In this document: piece by piece, positions 24,139 to 33,658 of the stretch
Layout of the letters: each line of letters begins with the position of its first letter
Numbering within the stretch: position 1 is the first letter of the stretch
From: Teichococcus oryzae
Lineage (GTDB): Bacteria; Pseudomonadota; Alphaproteobacteria; Acetobacterales; Acetobacteraceae
Direction of reading: 5' to 3'
DNA length: 64,000 nucleotides
Assembly: GCF_008386565.1 (NCBI RefSeq)
Contig: NZ_VUKA01000001.1
Coordinates: forward strand, 992,001 to 1,056,000
Program-made: the position numbers and the translations under genes
The notes under the pieces: generated by a model
What the model was told of the DNA's origin: nothing
Databases searched by the model: none
The model's input: the letters and a program-made list of their open reading frames with translations, nothing else

Positions 24139-26364
24139 GTGAGCAGACGTTCTTTCCTTGTCGCGACCACATCGCCCTTCGCCATTCTGCTGGGTGGTGC
24201 CCTGGTCGGGTTGATGCCCACGCCGCTGCGGGCGCAGAGCGGGGACGCCATCGTGCTGCCCGACGTCAACGTGGTGGCGACGGCGGAGCAGGAACTGAAG
24301 CAGGCACCCGGCGTTTCGGTGATCACGCGCCAGGATATCGAGCGCCAGCCGCCCGCCAACGACATCGCCGAGATCGTGCGGCAGATGCCGGGCGTGAACC
24401 TCACCGGCAATTCCTCCTCCGGCCAGTATGGCAACAACCGGCAGATCGACCTGCGCGGCATGGGGCCGGAGAACACGCTGATCCTGATCGACGGCAAGCC
24501 GGTGCGCTCCCGCAACTCGACTCGCATGGGCCGCAGTGGCGAGCGCAACACGCGCGGCGATTCGAACTGGGTGCCGGCCAACGCCATCGATCGCATCGAG
24601 GTGATCCGGGGCCCGGCCGCCGCGCGTTACGGCTCGGGTGCCGCGGGCGGCGTGGTGAACATCATCACCAAGGCGCCGACCGACGAGGTCAGCGGCTCCG
24701 TCACCCTCTACACCAACCAGCCCGAGGACCGGGACGAGGGCGACACCAAGCGCGTGGGCTTCACCCTGTCCGGCCCGCTGGCGCAGGATTTCGCCTTCCG
24801 CCTTTACGGTAACTTCGCCCGCACCGATGCCGACAGCCTGGACCTGAACCGGGAGGCTGCCGGCAGCGGTCCGGACGCTGTTCCGCCGGCCGGCCGGGAA
24901 GGCGTGGAGAACCGCGACATCAGCGGCCTGCTGCGCTGGGACGTGACGCCGCAGCAGGTGCTGGAGCTGGAACTCGGCTACAGCCGCCAGGGCAACATCT
25001 ATGCCGGCGACCGCGCGGTGTCCTCCGAAGGCTCGGCCCTGCTGGAGCAGCTGGCGAATGAGGGCGCCGAAACCAATGTGCTCGACCGCAACACCGTCTC
25101 GTTGCAGCACCGCGGCGAATGGGACGGGATCGAGTCCAGCCTGTTGTTCTACTACGAGGGCACGGAGAATAAGCGGCTGAACGAGGGGCTGGCCGGCAGC
25201 ACCGAGGGCAGCATCAACACGGCGGGCGCACGCTCCACCTCGGTGCTGAACAATTATTCCGTCAGCGGCGAGATCTCGGTGCCGCTCGACTGGCTGGCGC
25301 AGCAGCGCATCACGCTGGGTGCCGAGTACCTGAAGGAAAACCTCAGCGACCCCTTCGCGGTGACGCAGAGCACAGGCATCGGGGGCGTGCCCTCCGGCCT
25401 CGATCCGAGCAACCGCACCGGAAAGGCGCAGGCGGAAACCTATGCCGCCTTTGTCGAGGACAACATCTACGTCACCGACCGCTTCACCCTGACGCCCGGC
25501 ATCCGCTTCGACCAGCACAGCAAGTATGGCGGCAATGCCAGCCCGTCGCTGAACGCGTCCTATGAGCTGTTCGACGGCTTCTCGATCAAGGGCGGCATCG
25601 CCAAGGCGTACAAGGCGCCGAACCTGTACCAGTCCAACCCGAACTACCTGTACTTCACCATGGGCAATGGCTGCCCGATCGGTTTCCCGAGCCTCGGTGC
25701 CGGCTGCTATGTGCAGGGCAACCCCGACCTGAAGCCGGAAACCAGCCTGAACAAGGAAATCGGCGTCGTCTATGACAAGAATGGCTGGAATGCCAGCCTG
25801 ACCTATTTCCACAACGACTATAAGGACAAGATCCAGGCTGGGCTGATCCAGCGCAGCCAGACAGGCGCGAATGGCCGCGTCTTCCGCTGGGAGAACACGC
25901 CGGAAGCGCTGGTCGAAGGCATCGAGGGCAACCTGCTGGTGCCGCTGGCGGAGCGCTGGTCGTGGAACACCAACTTCACCTACATGATCACCAGCGAGGA
26001 CAAGTCCACCGGCGAGCCGCTGTCGATCATCCCGGAATACACCATCAACTCCAGCCTGAGCTGGTTCCCGACCGAGCAGCTTTCCGTGTTGCTGGGCCTG
26101 ACCCATTACGGGAAGCAGGAGGCGCGCAGCACCTCCATCACTGGCAATCCGCAAAGCGGCCGCGCCCTGTGGGACCGCGAGCCTTATTCGGTGGTCGATA
26201 TCAGCGCCACCTACGACATCAACGAGAACACGCGCCTGACCGCCGGCATCAGCAACCTGTTCGACGAGCAACTGTTCCGCGAGGCGGTGTCGAGCCAGGC
26301 CGGCGCCAACACCTATAACGAGCCCGGCCGGGCCTACTTTGTCAGCCTGACGGCGTTCTTCTGA
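24139..26364 (+). CDS. TonB-dependent siderophore receptor, FepA-like
   Basis: Outer-membrane gated channel probably for a catecholate iron-siderophore. 741 aa starting with GTG. Signal sequence MSRRSFLVATTS...PTPLRAQ; the plug domain (about 40-165) has LPDVNVVATAEQELKQAPGV, EIVRQMPGVNLTGN, QIDLRGMGPENTLILIDG and EVIRGPAAARYGSGAAGGVV. The 22-strand barrel follows with LTPGIRFDQHSKYGG, AYKAPNLYQ, GNPDLKPETSLNKEIG and a C-terminal aromatic residue (Phe). No siderophore synthesis or import genes are adjacent. Confidence 0.92.
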   Translation: MSRRSFLVATTSPFAILLGGALVGLMPTPLRAQSGDAIVLPDVNVVATAEQELKQAPGVSVITRQDIERQPPANDIAEIVRQMPGVNLTGNSSSGQYGNNRQIDLRGMGPENTLILIDGKPVRSRNSTRMGRSGERNTRGDSNWVPANAIDRIEVIRGPAAARYGSGAAGGVVNIITKAPTDEVSGSVTLYTNQPEDRDEGDTKRVGFTLSGPLAQDFAFRLYGNFARTDADSLDLNREAAGSGPDAVPPAGREGVENRDISGLLRWDVTPQQVLELELGYSRQGNIYAGDRAVSSEGSALLEQLANEGAETNVLDRNTVSLQHRGEWDGIESSLLFYYEGTENKRLNEGLAGSTEGSINTAGARSTSVLNNYSVSGEISVPLDWLAQQRITLGAEYLKENLSDPFAVTQSTGIGGVPSGLDPSNRTGKAQAETYAAFVEDNIYVTDRFTLTPGIRFDQHSKYGGNASPSLNASYELFDGFSIKGGIAKAYKAPNLYQSNPNYLYFTMGNGCPIGFPSLGAGCYVQGNPDLKPETSLNKEIGVVYDKNGWNASLTYFHNDYKDKIQAGLIQRSQTGANGRVFRWENTPEALVEGIEGNLLVPLAERWSWNTNFTYMITSEDKSTGEPLSIIPEYTINSSLSWFPTEQLSVLLGLTHYGKQEARSTSITGNPQSGRALWDREPYSVVDISATYDINENTRLTAGISNLFDEQLFREAVSSQAGANTYNEPGRAYFVSLTAFF

Positions 26365-26380
26365 ACAGCCGCTTTTGCTA

Positions 26381-26405
26381 GCGCGCCGGATCGCATCCGG
26401 CGCGC
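26381..26405 (+). terminator. Perfect 11-bp hairpin after the receptor gene
   Basis: GCGCGCCGGAT, loop CGC, then ATCCGGCGCGC. It starts 17 bases after the receptor stop and ends 25 bases before the methyltransferase ATG. No U-run follows, so it may be an attenuator or mRNA-end stabiliser rather than a full terminator. Confidence 0.5.
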
Positions 26406-26430
26406 CAGCCCTGATCCGGATAAGCCGCGC

Positions 26431-27882
26431 ATGACCCTGGACCCGTATCCAGCCGACATTTCATACCCGCCGGTGTTCCACAGGGAGATGACGCCGCCCT
26501 GGCTGGATGCCGTGCTGCGCGGGCTGGGCCGCCAGGGGCCGGATTTCGCGCGGCCGTTCCGGTGGTGCGAACTGGGCTGCGGTCCCGGGCTGAACCTCGC
26601 CATCTCGGCGGCGACGCATCCGCAGGGCCACTTCACCGGCATCGACCTGAGCGCGGCGCATCTGGCCGAGGCGGGAGCCATGGCCAGCGCCGGCGGCCTC
26701 GGCAACCTGCTCCTGCGGCGCGCGGATTTCGCGGCGCTTGACGGGGAAGCGTGGGAGCCCTTCGACGTCATCGTGACGCATGGCGTGCTGTCCTGGGTGC
26801 CGGACGAACAGCGCGCCGCCATGCTGGATTTCATCCGCCGCTTCCTGAAGCCGGGCGGCATCGCCTACGCCCATTACATGACGCATCCAGGCCTTTCCGC
26901 CGCGGCCGCCAGCCAGCAATTGCTGCGCCGCCGCGCGGCGAGGGGGCAGGGCGACGCGGCGCGGCGGGCGAGCGAGGCGCTGGGCTTCCTGCGGCAGCTG
27001 GCGGAAGGGGGCGCGGGGGTGTTCGTGGCGCATCCGCAGGAGCGCCAGCGGCTCGAATGGGCGTCGCGCCAAGCACCGGCCGCGTTGGCGCATGAGCTGC
27101 TGCCGGCGCATTGGCAGCCCTTCCATGTCGGCGAGATGATGCGGGATTTCGCCGGCGCTGGATGTGGCTATCTCGGCAGCGCCACGCCGATCGACAACAT
27201 CGATGCCGTTTCGTTGCCCGCCGGGGTGCGCCCGCTGCTGGAAGGCCTCGACGACCCGGCCGAGGCCGAGACGGTTCGCGACCTGGCGCGCAACCAGTCC
27301 CTCCGGCGCGATCTTTATGGCCGCGGCGTTCCCGCCCTGCCGCCATCCGCGCACCGGGACGCGGTGGCTGCCCTGCGGCTGGCCGCGCTGCCGGGCGCGC
27401 CGGCCTCGGGCGGGCTGCGCTTCGGCACCCCGGGTGGCGAGGTGGAAGGCGACGCCGCGCTGTTCGATCCGTTGTTGCGGGGATTGCGTGGCCGGCCCCG
27501 CCGCGTGGCCGAACTGGCTGCCCTGCATGGCGGCGCGCCGCATCCGGCCATGCTGAACCAGGCGGTGCAGATGCTGATCTGGAGCGCATGCGCGCATCCG
27601 GTCGCGGCGGCCCCGGCGGCGCCGCAAACGTCATGGGCGCTGAACCGGCATCTGGCGGAAGCCTGCACGCCGGGCTGGCTCGCCGCGCCGGCGCTGGGCA
27701 GCGCGGTGGCCGCGGACGAAGCGGGCATGCTGGCCGCCCGCGCCGTGCTGCGTGCCCCGGACCTGCGGGACGACGCGCTGCTGGCCGCCATGCCCGAGGC
27801 GCTTCGCCCGGCGGTGGCGGCTTGGTCGCGCGACACGCGGCACGCCTGGACCGCGTTCGGCGTCCTGCCCGCGGCGGGTTGA
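26431..27882 (+). CDS. Class I SAM methyltransferase with methyltransferase-regulatory domain
   Basis: 483 aa. Motif I is CELGCGPGLNLAISA near residue 46, followed by FTGIDLSAAHL and FDVIVTHGVLSWVP. The SYPPVFHREMTPPWLDAVL opening and the long C-terminal region from about 200 (LAHELLPAHWQPFHVGEMM; LLPAHW...) match the MethyTransf_Reg type of protein. The substrate is unknown; some relatives modify protein lysines. C-terminal part is strongly Ala/Pro-rich. Confidence 0.82.
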   Translation: MTLDPYPADISYPPVFHREMTPPWLDAVLRGLGRQGPDFARPFRWCELGCGPGLNLAISAATHPQGHFTGIDLSAAHLAEAGAMASAGGLGNLLLRRADFAALDGEAWEPFDVIVTHGVLSWVPDEQRAAMLDFIRRFLKPGGIAYAHYMTHPGLSAAAASQQLLRRRAARGQGDAARRASEALGFLRQLAEGGAGVFVAHPQERQRLEWASRQAPAALAHELLPAHWQPFHVGEMMRDFAGAGCGYLGSATPIDNIDAVSLPAGVRPLLEGLDDPAEAETVRDLARNQSLRRDLYGRGVPALPPSAHRDAVAALRLAALPGAPASGGLRFGTPGGEVEGDAALFDPLLRGLRGRPRRVAELAALHGGAPHPAMLNQAVQMLIWSACAHPVAAAPAAPQTSWALNRHLAEACTPGWLAAPALGSAVAADEAGMLAARAVLRAPDLRDDALLAAMPEALRPAVAAWSRDTRHAWTAFGVLPAAG

Positions 27883-27889
27883 CCCCGCC

Positions 27890-28711
27890 TCAGGCGCCGA
27901 CGATCACCGCGCCGCCGAAGGTCTGCTCGACAAAGGCCTTCACCGACGGGTCGGCATAGGCGCGCGCCAGCTTCCGCGCCCAGGGCTTGTTCTCGTCGCC
28001 GCGCCGCGCCACCACCAGCACGGTGTAGGCGCTGTCGGTGCCTTCCACCGCGATGCCGTCCTTCAGGGGATTGAGCCCGGCCGGCACGGCGTAGTTGCCG
28101 GTGATCGCCGCCGCGTCCACGTCATCGAGGCCGCGCGCGATGGAGGCCGCTTCCAGCTCGATGATGCGGATGCGCTTCGGGTTCTCCGTGATGTCGGCGA
28201 CGGTGGCGCGGTAGTCGGCGCCCGGCGTCAGCCCGATCACCCCGGCCTTGGCGAGCAGCAGCAAGGCGCGGCCGCCATTGGTCGGGTCGTTGGGGATGGC
28301 GATCCGGGCGCCATTCGGCAGGTCCGACAGCGATTTGTGCTTGCGGCTGAACACGCCCATCACCGTCAGCACCGTCTTGCCGACAGGCACGAAGTCGTAG
28401 CCCCGCTGCTGCTTCTGCGTCTCCAGGAAGGGCAGGTGCTGGTAGGTGTTGATGTCGATCTCACCCGCCGCCAGTGCCGCGTTGGGCTGGATGAAATCGG
28501 CGAATTCCGTGATGCGCACGGCGAAGTTCTCCTTCGCCAGCACGTCGCGGACCACCTCCAGCACCTGGGCGTGCACGCCCGAGGTGACGCCGGCGCGCAA
28601 GGGCCGCGCCGCCGTGCCGATCTCCGCGCCCTGCGCCAGGGCGGGGGAGCGGAGCATCGCCGGAACCAGCAGGGCGCCGCCGGCCAGGATCAGGGAACGC
28701 CGCGTCAGCAT
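27890..28711 (-). CDS. metQ: MetQ/NlpA family substrate-binding protein (copy 1)
   Basis: Periplasmic binding protein for methionine or a related compound. 273 aa: leader MLTRRSLILAGGALLVP...PALAQ, then LRAGVTSGVHAQVLEVV, FIQPNAALAAGEIDINTYQH, ARIAIPNDPTNGGRALLLL and NYAVPAGLNPLKDGIAVEG, all NlpA landmarks. The leader has no lipobox Cys, so unlike E. coli MetQ it is probably a soluble periplasmic protein. Last gene of the four-gene cluster. Confidence 0.9.
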   Translation of the reverse strand: MLTRRSLILAGGALLVPAMLRSPALAQGAEIGTAARPLRAGVTSGVHAQVLEVVRDVLAKENFAVRITEFADFIQPNAALAAGEIDINTYQHLPFLETQKQQRGYDFVPVGKTVLTVMGVFSRKHKSLSDLPNGARIAIPNDPTNGGRALLLLAKAGVIGLTPGADYRATVADITENPKRIRIIELEAASIARGLDDVDAAAITGNYAVPAGLNPLKDGIAVEGTDSAYTVLVVARRGDENKPWARKLARAYADPSVKAFVEQTFGGAVIVGA

Positions 28712-28725
28712 GGTGCGCTTGCTCC

Positions 28726-29556
28726 TCAGAAGGCGGGAACGACGGAGCCCTGGAAGGTCTCCTTCACGAAGGCCTTGATCTCGTCATTCTGGTAGGCGGC
28801 GACAAGGCGCTTCACCCAGGGCGCGTCCTTGTTGTCCTGGTGGACCACGATCAGGTTGGCGTAGGGGCTGTCGGCGCTTTCCAGCGCGATGGCGTCGCGC
28901 ACCGGGTTCAGCCCGGCGGGAATGGCGAAGTTGGTGTTGATCGCCGCGGCCTCGACCTCGTCCAGCACGCGGGGGATCTGAGGCGCTTCCAGTTCCAGGA
29001 TGCGCAGCCGCTTCGGGTTCTCAACCACATCGGCGATGGTGGCGCGGAAATCGGCCCCCTCGGTCAGCTTGAAGGCGCCGTTCGCCGCCAGCAGCGCCAG
29101 CGCGCGGCCGCCATTGGTGGGATCGTTGGGGATGGCGATCCGGGCGCCGTTCGGGATGTCGCCGATCGCCTTGTGCTTGCGCGAATACACGCCCATCGGG
29201 AAGACCAGCGTCTTGCCCGCCACGGCGAGCTTGTAGCCGCGATCCTTCAGCGTCTGCTCCAGGAAGGGCAGGTGCTGGTAGGAATTGGCGTCGAGATCCT
29301 TCGCCGCCAGGGCGGCGTTGGGCGTGATGTAGTCGGTGAAGGGCACGACGCGGATGAACAGCCCGTTCTTGCGGGCGATCTCCTGGACCTTCTCCATCAC
29401 CTCGCTGTGCGGGCCGGCCGTGGCGCCGACGGTGATCGGGCGCGCTTCCGTGCCGATGGCGGCATCCTGCGCCAGGGCGGCGGGGATGGCGGGCAGGGTG
29501 GCGGCGAAGGGCAGGGCGAGGATGCTGCCCAGCAGCAGGCGGCGATTGGCGGACAT
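28726..29556 (-). CDS. metQ: MetQ/NlpA family substrate-binding protein (copy 2)
   Basis: Close paralogue of its downstream neighbour, sharing blocks such as ARIAIPNDPTNGGRAL and NAALAAKDLDANSYQHLPF. About 276 aa from MSANRRLLLGS at 29556, which has AAGGGA eight bases upstream (the ATG at 29562 is only two bases from it). Signal peptide ends around PAALAQ; again no lipobox Cys. It directly follows metI, the position of a standard metQ. Confidence 0.9.
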   Translation of the reverse strand: MSANRRLLLGSILALPFAATLPAIPAALAQDAAIGTEARPITVGATAGPHSEVMEKVQEIARKNGLFIRVVPFTDYITPNAALAAKDLDANSYQHLPFLEQTLKDRGYKLAVAGKTLVFPMGVYSRKHKAIGDIPNGARIAIPNDPTNGGRALALLAANGAFKLTEGADFRATIADVVENPKRLRILELEAPQIPRVLDEVEAAAINTNFAIPAGLNPVRDAIALESADSPYANLIVVHQDNKDAPWVKRLVAAYQNDEIKAFVKETFQGSVVPAF

Positions 29557-29594
29557 TGGCATGTTCCCTTGCTTGGCGTGGGTTCGGATCGGGA

Positions 29595-30260
29595 TCAGCG
29601 GCGGCGGACGCGGCGGACCAGCCAGTCGCCGAAGGATTGCAGCCCCTGCACGAACAGGATCAGCACGATGACGACGCTGGCCATCACCTCGGGCATGAAG
29701 CGCTGGTAGCCGAAGCGGATGCCGAGGTCGCCCAGCCCGCCGCCGCCCACGGCGCCGGCCATGGCGGAATAGCCGACCAGGCTGACCAGGGTCACGGTGA
29801 CGGCGGCGATCAGCCCCGGCAACGCCTCGGGCACGATCACCTTCCACAGGATCTGCATGCGGGTGGAGCCCATGGCGCGCGCCGCTTCCACGACGCCGCG
29901 ATCCACCTCGCGGAAGGCGGTTTCGAACAGGCGGGCGATGAAGGCGGTGGAAGCCAGCGCCAGCGGCACGATGGCGGCGCCCGTGCCGATCGATGTCCCC
30001 GCGACGAGGCGCGTGAAGGGCACGATGGCCACCATCAGGATGATGAAGGGCGTCGAGCGCACGGCGTTGATCAGCAGCCCGAGCGGGCGGTTCACCAGGC
30101 CGTTCTGCGCCAGCCCGCCACGGTCGGTGGCGTGCAGCAGCACCGCCAGCGGCAGGCCGATCACGATGGCGATCACGGCGGCGCCGCTGACCATCATCAG
30201 CGTTTCGAGCGCCGATTCGATGAAAAGCTGCTGCAGCATCGGGGTCATCCAGGGGATCAT
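29595..30260 (-). CDS. metI: Methionine-type ABC transporter permease
   Basis: 221 aa, about five membrane helices (SGAAVIAIVIGLPLAVLL; FIILMVAIVPFTRLVAG; VMASVVIVLILFVQGL). The ATPase-coupling EAA loop is VVEAARAMGSTRMQILWKVI followed by VPEALPG, as in MetI. It lies three bases after metN and before metQ copy 2, the canonical metNIQ order. Confidence 0.93.
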   Translation of the reverse strand: MIPWMTPMLQQLFIESALETLMMVSGAAVIAIVIGLPLAVLLHATDRGGLAQNGLVNRPLGLLINAVRSTPFIILMVAIVPFTRLVAGTSIGTGAAIVPLALASTAFIARLFETAFREVDRGVVEAARAMGSTRMQILWKVIVPEALPGLIAAVTVTLVSLVGYSAMAGAVGGGGLGDLGIRFGYQRFMPEVMASVVIVLILFVQGLQSFGDWLVRRVRRR

Positions 30261-30263
30261 GGC

Positions 30264-31349
30264 TCAGGCCCCTTCATTCACGGGCGTCACGGTGAGGCCC
30301 AGCTCGCCGAACCAGGCAATGGCGGCATCGATCTGCGCGGTCGCGCCATAGGCCGCCAGCGCCATCAGGCCGAAAGGCTCCTCCCCGATGGCGTCGATGC
30401 GGCCGGAGATGATGTCGAGATCCAGCTCGAAGCGGCGTGATGCCTCGCTGATCACGGCGCGCGTGCTGTTGGGGCCGGCGAACAGCACCTGCAACAGCCG
30501 CCGCTCCTCGCCCGGGCGGGCGGCGGGCAGGCGGGACACGGTGCCGGGCGGCACGGCATAGCCGATGGTGTCGGCGATGAAGCGGCGCGTCGTCGGATGC
30601 TGAGGGCGGGTGAACACCTCGAACACCCGGCCCTGTTCCACGACCTGGCCGGCCTCCATCACCGCCACCTGGTCGCAGATCTCCTTCACCACCGCCATCT
30701 CATGGGTGATCAGCAGCACCGTCAGGTCCAGCTTGTCGCGCAGGCGCTTGATCAGGCCGAGGATCTCCTGCGTCGTCTCGGGATCGAGCGCGCTGGTCGC
30801 CTCGTCGCACAACAGGATGCGGGGCCGGGGGGCGAGGGCGCGGGCGATGCCGACGCGCTGCTTCTGCCCGCCCGAAAGCTGCGCCGGATAGGCGCCGGCC
30901 TTTTCCGACAGCCCGACCAGGGACAGCGCCTCCGCCACGCGCGGCGCGCGCTCGGCGGCGGGGATGCCCGCGATTTCCAGCGGATAGGCCACGTTGTCGG
31001 CCACGGTGCGGGAAGACAGCAGGTTGAAGTGCTGGAACACCATGCCGATGCCACGCCGCCGCTCGCGCAGCGCGCGGTCGCCCAGCATGAGCATGTCCTC
31101 GCCCAGCACGAACACCTCGCCGCTGTCCGGCCGTTCAAGCAGGTTGACGCAGCGGATCAGGGTCGACTTCCCGGCGCCCGACCGGCCGACAATCCCGAAG
31201 ATCTCGCCCGCCGCCACGTCCAGCGAAACGCCATCCAGGGCCTTCGTGGAAACCCCGCCACGTCCGGGAAAGCGGCGATGGAGGCCTGACAGGCGGATGG
31301 CACAATCGGGCGCGGCCGGAGCGGGCCGGTGGGAGGTGGTCTGGGACAT
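30264..31349 (-). CDS. metN: Methionine-type ABC transporter ATPase with NIL domain
   Basis: 361 aa from MSQTTSHRPAP at 31349; an earlier ATG would add ten residues. Walker A GRSGAGKSTLIRC, signature LSGGQKQRVGIARAL, Walker B ILLCDEATSALD, H-loop LLITHEMAVVKEI. The C-terminal NIL domain (LLQVLFAGPNSTRAVISE; FELDLDIISGRID; AIAWFGELGLTVTPV) is the methionine-sensing module of MetN transporters. No SAM riboswitch was recognised upstream. Confidence 0.93.
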   Translation of the reverse strand: MSQTTSHRPAPAAPDCAIRLSGLHRRFPGRGGVSTKALDGVSLDVAAGEIFGIVGRSGAGKSTLIRCVNLLERPDSGEVFVLGEDMLMLGDRALRERRRGIGMVFQHFNLLSSRTVADNVAYPLEIAGIPAAERAPRVAEALSLVGLSEKAGAYPAQLSGGQKQRVGIARALAPRPRILLCDEATSALDPETTQEILGLIKRLRDKLDLTVLLITHEMAVVKEICDQVAVMEAGQVVEQGRVFEVFTRPQHPTTRRFIADTIGYAVPPGTVSRLPAARPGEERRLLQVLFAGPNSTRAVISEASRRFELDLDIISGRIDAIGEEPFGLMALAAYGATAQIDAAIAWFGELGLTVTPVNEGA

Positions 31350-31868
31350 GGCGGTTCCGTGCAACAACGGGAAGGGCACGCCGCTCGGGACGCGGCGGAA
31401 CGGAATATGGGTTTAGCGGCTTCGCATTCGGCAGGTCATCGGTCCTCGGCAGATCCCCAACATGGTCGGATGACCCACGAAGCGACCGGCGGCGGAGCTG
31501 TGCCCCGCAGGCTGAACTGAGCCCTTCCGCTGCCCGGCTTCCCGGCGCTTTAGCCCTTGGTGTCGCGGCGCAAGCTGCATCCGTCAAATCCCCGCGGGAA
31601 GGCATTATCCCCTTCCGAAGCGGAGAATGGACAAACCACAACATTTCCGCAACCACCGTTCCCTTCCCATGATCTATGCGCTTGGCGCATGGCTACCCAC
31701 CAGCGCTGCGGATCTCGTGCAATTCATCCACAGATCAGCTAAAGGGACCCCCGATCAGCAGAACCGCCGTCCTGGAGCCTGGATGCTCCGTCGTGAGGGC
31801 GAACTGCCTTTGGCGACGCCCGCATGATGGGCGCCCCCCACCCGAACACGGCGGAACTTTCCCGACAC
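31350..31868. other. 519-base intergenic region between divergent metN and helicase genes
   Basis: No gene is supported. The middle (about 31580-31750) is less GC-rich and probably holds promoters for both directions. It includes a small inverted repeat ATGCGC-TTG-GCGCAT (31676-31690). A long leader before a DEAD-box gene is common for cold-induced control, but nothing specific is recognisable. No SAM-I, SAM-II or other riboswitch core was found in front of metN. Confidence 0.6.
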
Positions 31869-33536
31869 ATGCCTTTTCCTATGATACCCGAAGCCCTGCT
31901 GCGCGCCCTGACCGAGCGTGGCTACACCGAGCCGACCGCTGTGCAGGCGGCGGTGCTGGAGCCCGAGACGAGGGGCCGCGACCTGCTGGTCTCCGCCCAG
32001 ACCGGCTCCGGCAAGACGGTGGCCTTCGGCCTTGCGATCGCGCCGGAACTGGTGGGCGATGCCGAGCGGCTGCCGCAGGCCGGCGCGCCCCTCGCCCTGG
32101 TGGTGGCGCCCACGCGCGAGCTGGCGCTGCAGGTCAAGGCCGAATTGTCTTGGCTTTACGCGCAGATCGGCGGCCGTGTCGTCAGCTGTGTCGGCGGCAT
32201 GGACCCGCTGGCCGAGCGCCGCGCCCTGGGCGGCGGCGCGCATATCGTGGTGGGCACCCCCGGACGCCTGCGGGATCATCTGGAGCGTGGTAACCTGCGC
32301 CCCGAGGCGCTGCGCGCCGTGGTGCTGGACGAGGCGGACGAGATGCTCGACCTCGGCTTCCGCGAGGAGCTGGAAGCCATTCTCGGCGCCGCGCCCGAGG
32401 ATCGCCGCACCCTGCTGTTCTCCGCCACCGTGCCGCGCGAGATCGAACGCCTGGCGCGTTCCTTCCAGACCGATGCGCTGCGCATCGAGGCGAAGGGCGA
32501 GGGCGGGCAGCATGGCGACATCGAGCATCGCGCCGTGGTGGTCGCGCCGCAGGGAATCGAGCGCGCGGTGGTGAACCTGCTGCGTGCGTCCGACAGCCCG
32601 CGCGCCATTGTGTTCTGTTCGACCCGCGCGGCGGTGGCGCGCCTGCATGGCAACCTGACGGAGCGCGGCTTCTCCGCCGTCGCCATCTCGGGCGAGCTGA
32701 CGCAGTCCGAGCGTTCCCGCGCCTTGCAGGCATTGCGCGATGGCCGCGCCCAGGTCTGCGTCGCCACCGATGTGGCAGCGCGCGGCATCGACCTGCCCGA
32801 CCTCGGCCTCGTCATCCATGCCGAGCTGCCGAAGGAGCCGGAGGTGATGCTGCACCGTTCCGGCCGCACCGGCCGCGCGGGCCGCAAGGGCGTGTCGGTG
32901 CTGGTGGTGCCGATGAACCGCCGTCGCATGGCGGAGCGCTTGCTGATGGGCGCCCGCGTGCAGGCGGAATGGGGTGTGCCGCCCACCGCCGATGCGATTC
33001 GCGCCCGCGATGCCGAGCGCCTCGCCGCCCAGGCCAGGGCGCTGCTGGAGGAGGACCCGGAAGCCGAGGACCGCGCCGTGGCGCGCATCCTGGCCGCCAG
33101 CCATGGTGCCGAGGACCTGGCCGCGGTTCTGGTGAAGGTGCTGCGCGCGCCCCTGCCGGCGCCGGAGGATCTGGCGCCGGTCGAGGCCGCGCCGCCGCGT
33201 CGCCCAACCTATGAGCGGGCGTCCGGCGAGGGCGAGGGCGTGTGGTTCCGCATCAATGTCGGCCGTGACGGCCGCGCGGACCCGCGCTGGATCCTGCCTT
33301 TGCTGTGCCGGCGGGGCCAGGTGCGGCGGGACGAGATCGGCCGCATCCGCATCCTGGGCCGTGAAACCCAGTTCGAGGTTGCGCCCGGCGCCGCCAGCCG
33401 CTTCGCCGTCGCCGCCCGGCGCCCCGACGCGGATGATCCGAACATCCGGGTGGAGCCGGTCACGGGCGGTGGCCGTTCCGGGCCGCCTCCCGGCGCGCGC
33501 CCCCGACGGGAAGCGCCCCGCCAACGCATGGCGTGA
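31869..33536 (+). CDS. DEAD-box RNA helicase with DbpA-type RNA-binding domain
   Basis: ATP-dependent RNA helicase, probably in ribosome assembly. About 555 aa from MPFPMIPEAL (ATGs at 31824 and 31881 are alternatives). Motifs in order: Q motif ERGYTEPTAVQ, I AQTGSGKT, Ia APTRELALQ, GG in SCVGGMD, II VLDEADEMLD, III SATVP, IV-VI with DVAARGIDLPD and HRSGRTGRAGR. The C-terminal FRINVGRDGRADPRWILPLL and GRIRILGRETQFEV is a DbpA RNA-binding domain, which in DbpA targets 23S rRNA. Confidence 0.93.
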   Translation: MPFPMIPEALLRALTERGYTEPTAVQAAVLEPETRGRDLLVSAQTGSGKTVAFGLAIAPELVGDAERLPQAGAPLALVVAPTRELALQVKAELSWLYAQIGGRVVSCVGGMDPLAERRALGGGAHIVVGTPGRLRDHLERGNLRPEALRAVVLDEADEMLDLGFREELEAILGAAPEDRRTLLFSATVPREIERLARSFQTDALRIEAKGEGGQHGDIEHRAVVVAPQGIERAVVNLLRASDSPRAIVFCSTRAAVARLHGNLTERGFSAVAISGELTQSERSRALQALRDGRAQVCVATDVAARGIDLPDLGLVIHAELPKEPEVMLHRSGRTGRAGRKGVSVLVVPMNRRRMAERLLMGARVQAEWGVPPTADAIRARDAERLAAQARALLEEDPEAEDRAVARILAASHGAEDLAAVLVKVLRAPLPAPEDLAPVEAAPPRRPTYERASGEGEGVWFRINVGRDGRADPRWILPLLCRRGQVRRDEIGRIRILGRETQFEVAPGAASRFAVAARRPDADDPNIRVEPVTGGGRSGPPPGARPRREAPRQRMA

Positions 33537-33658
33537 AACGAGGGCGGCTTCCTCGACCTCTCCGTCCCGCCGCCTTCAAGATGCTGTGGGCAGCGCGCTC
33601 GTGCGCTGCGGGCCATGACATTGACTGTTATGGCCCCTTTGCAAGCTTGAAGGTGCGA

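Noticed and set aside
23932-26271. Minus-strand open frame of 779 codons
   Set aside because: Antisense to the TonB-dependent receptor, which has clear family motifs.
31350-31560. Possible SAM riboswitch before metN
   Set aside because: Searched for SAM-I, SAM-II and SAM/SAH cores on the minus strand; short GC stems exist but no conserved core.
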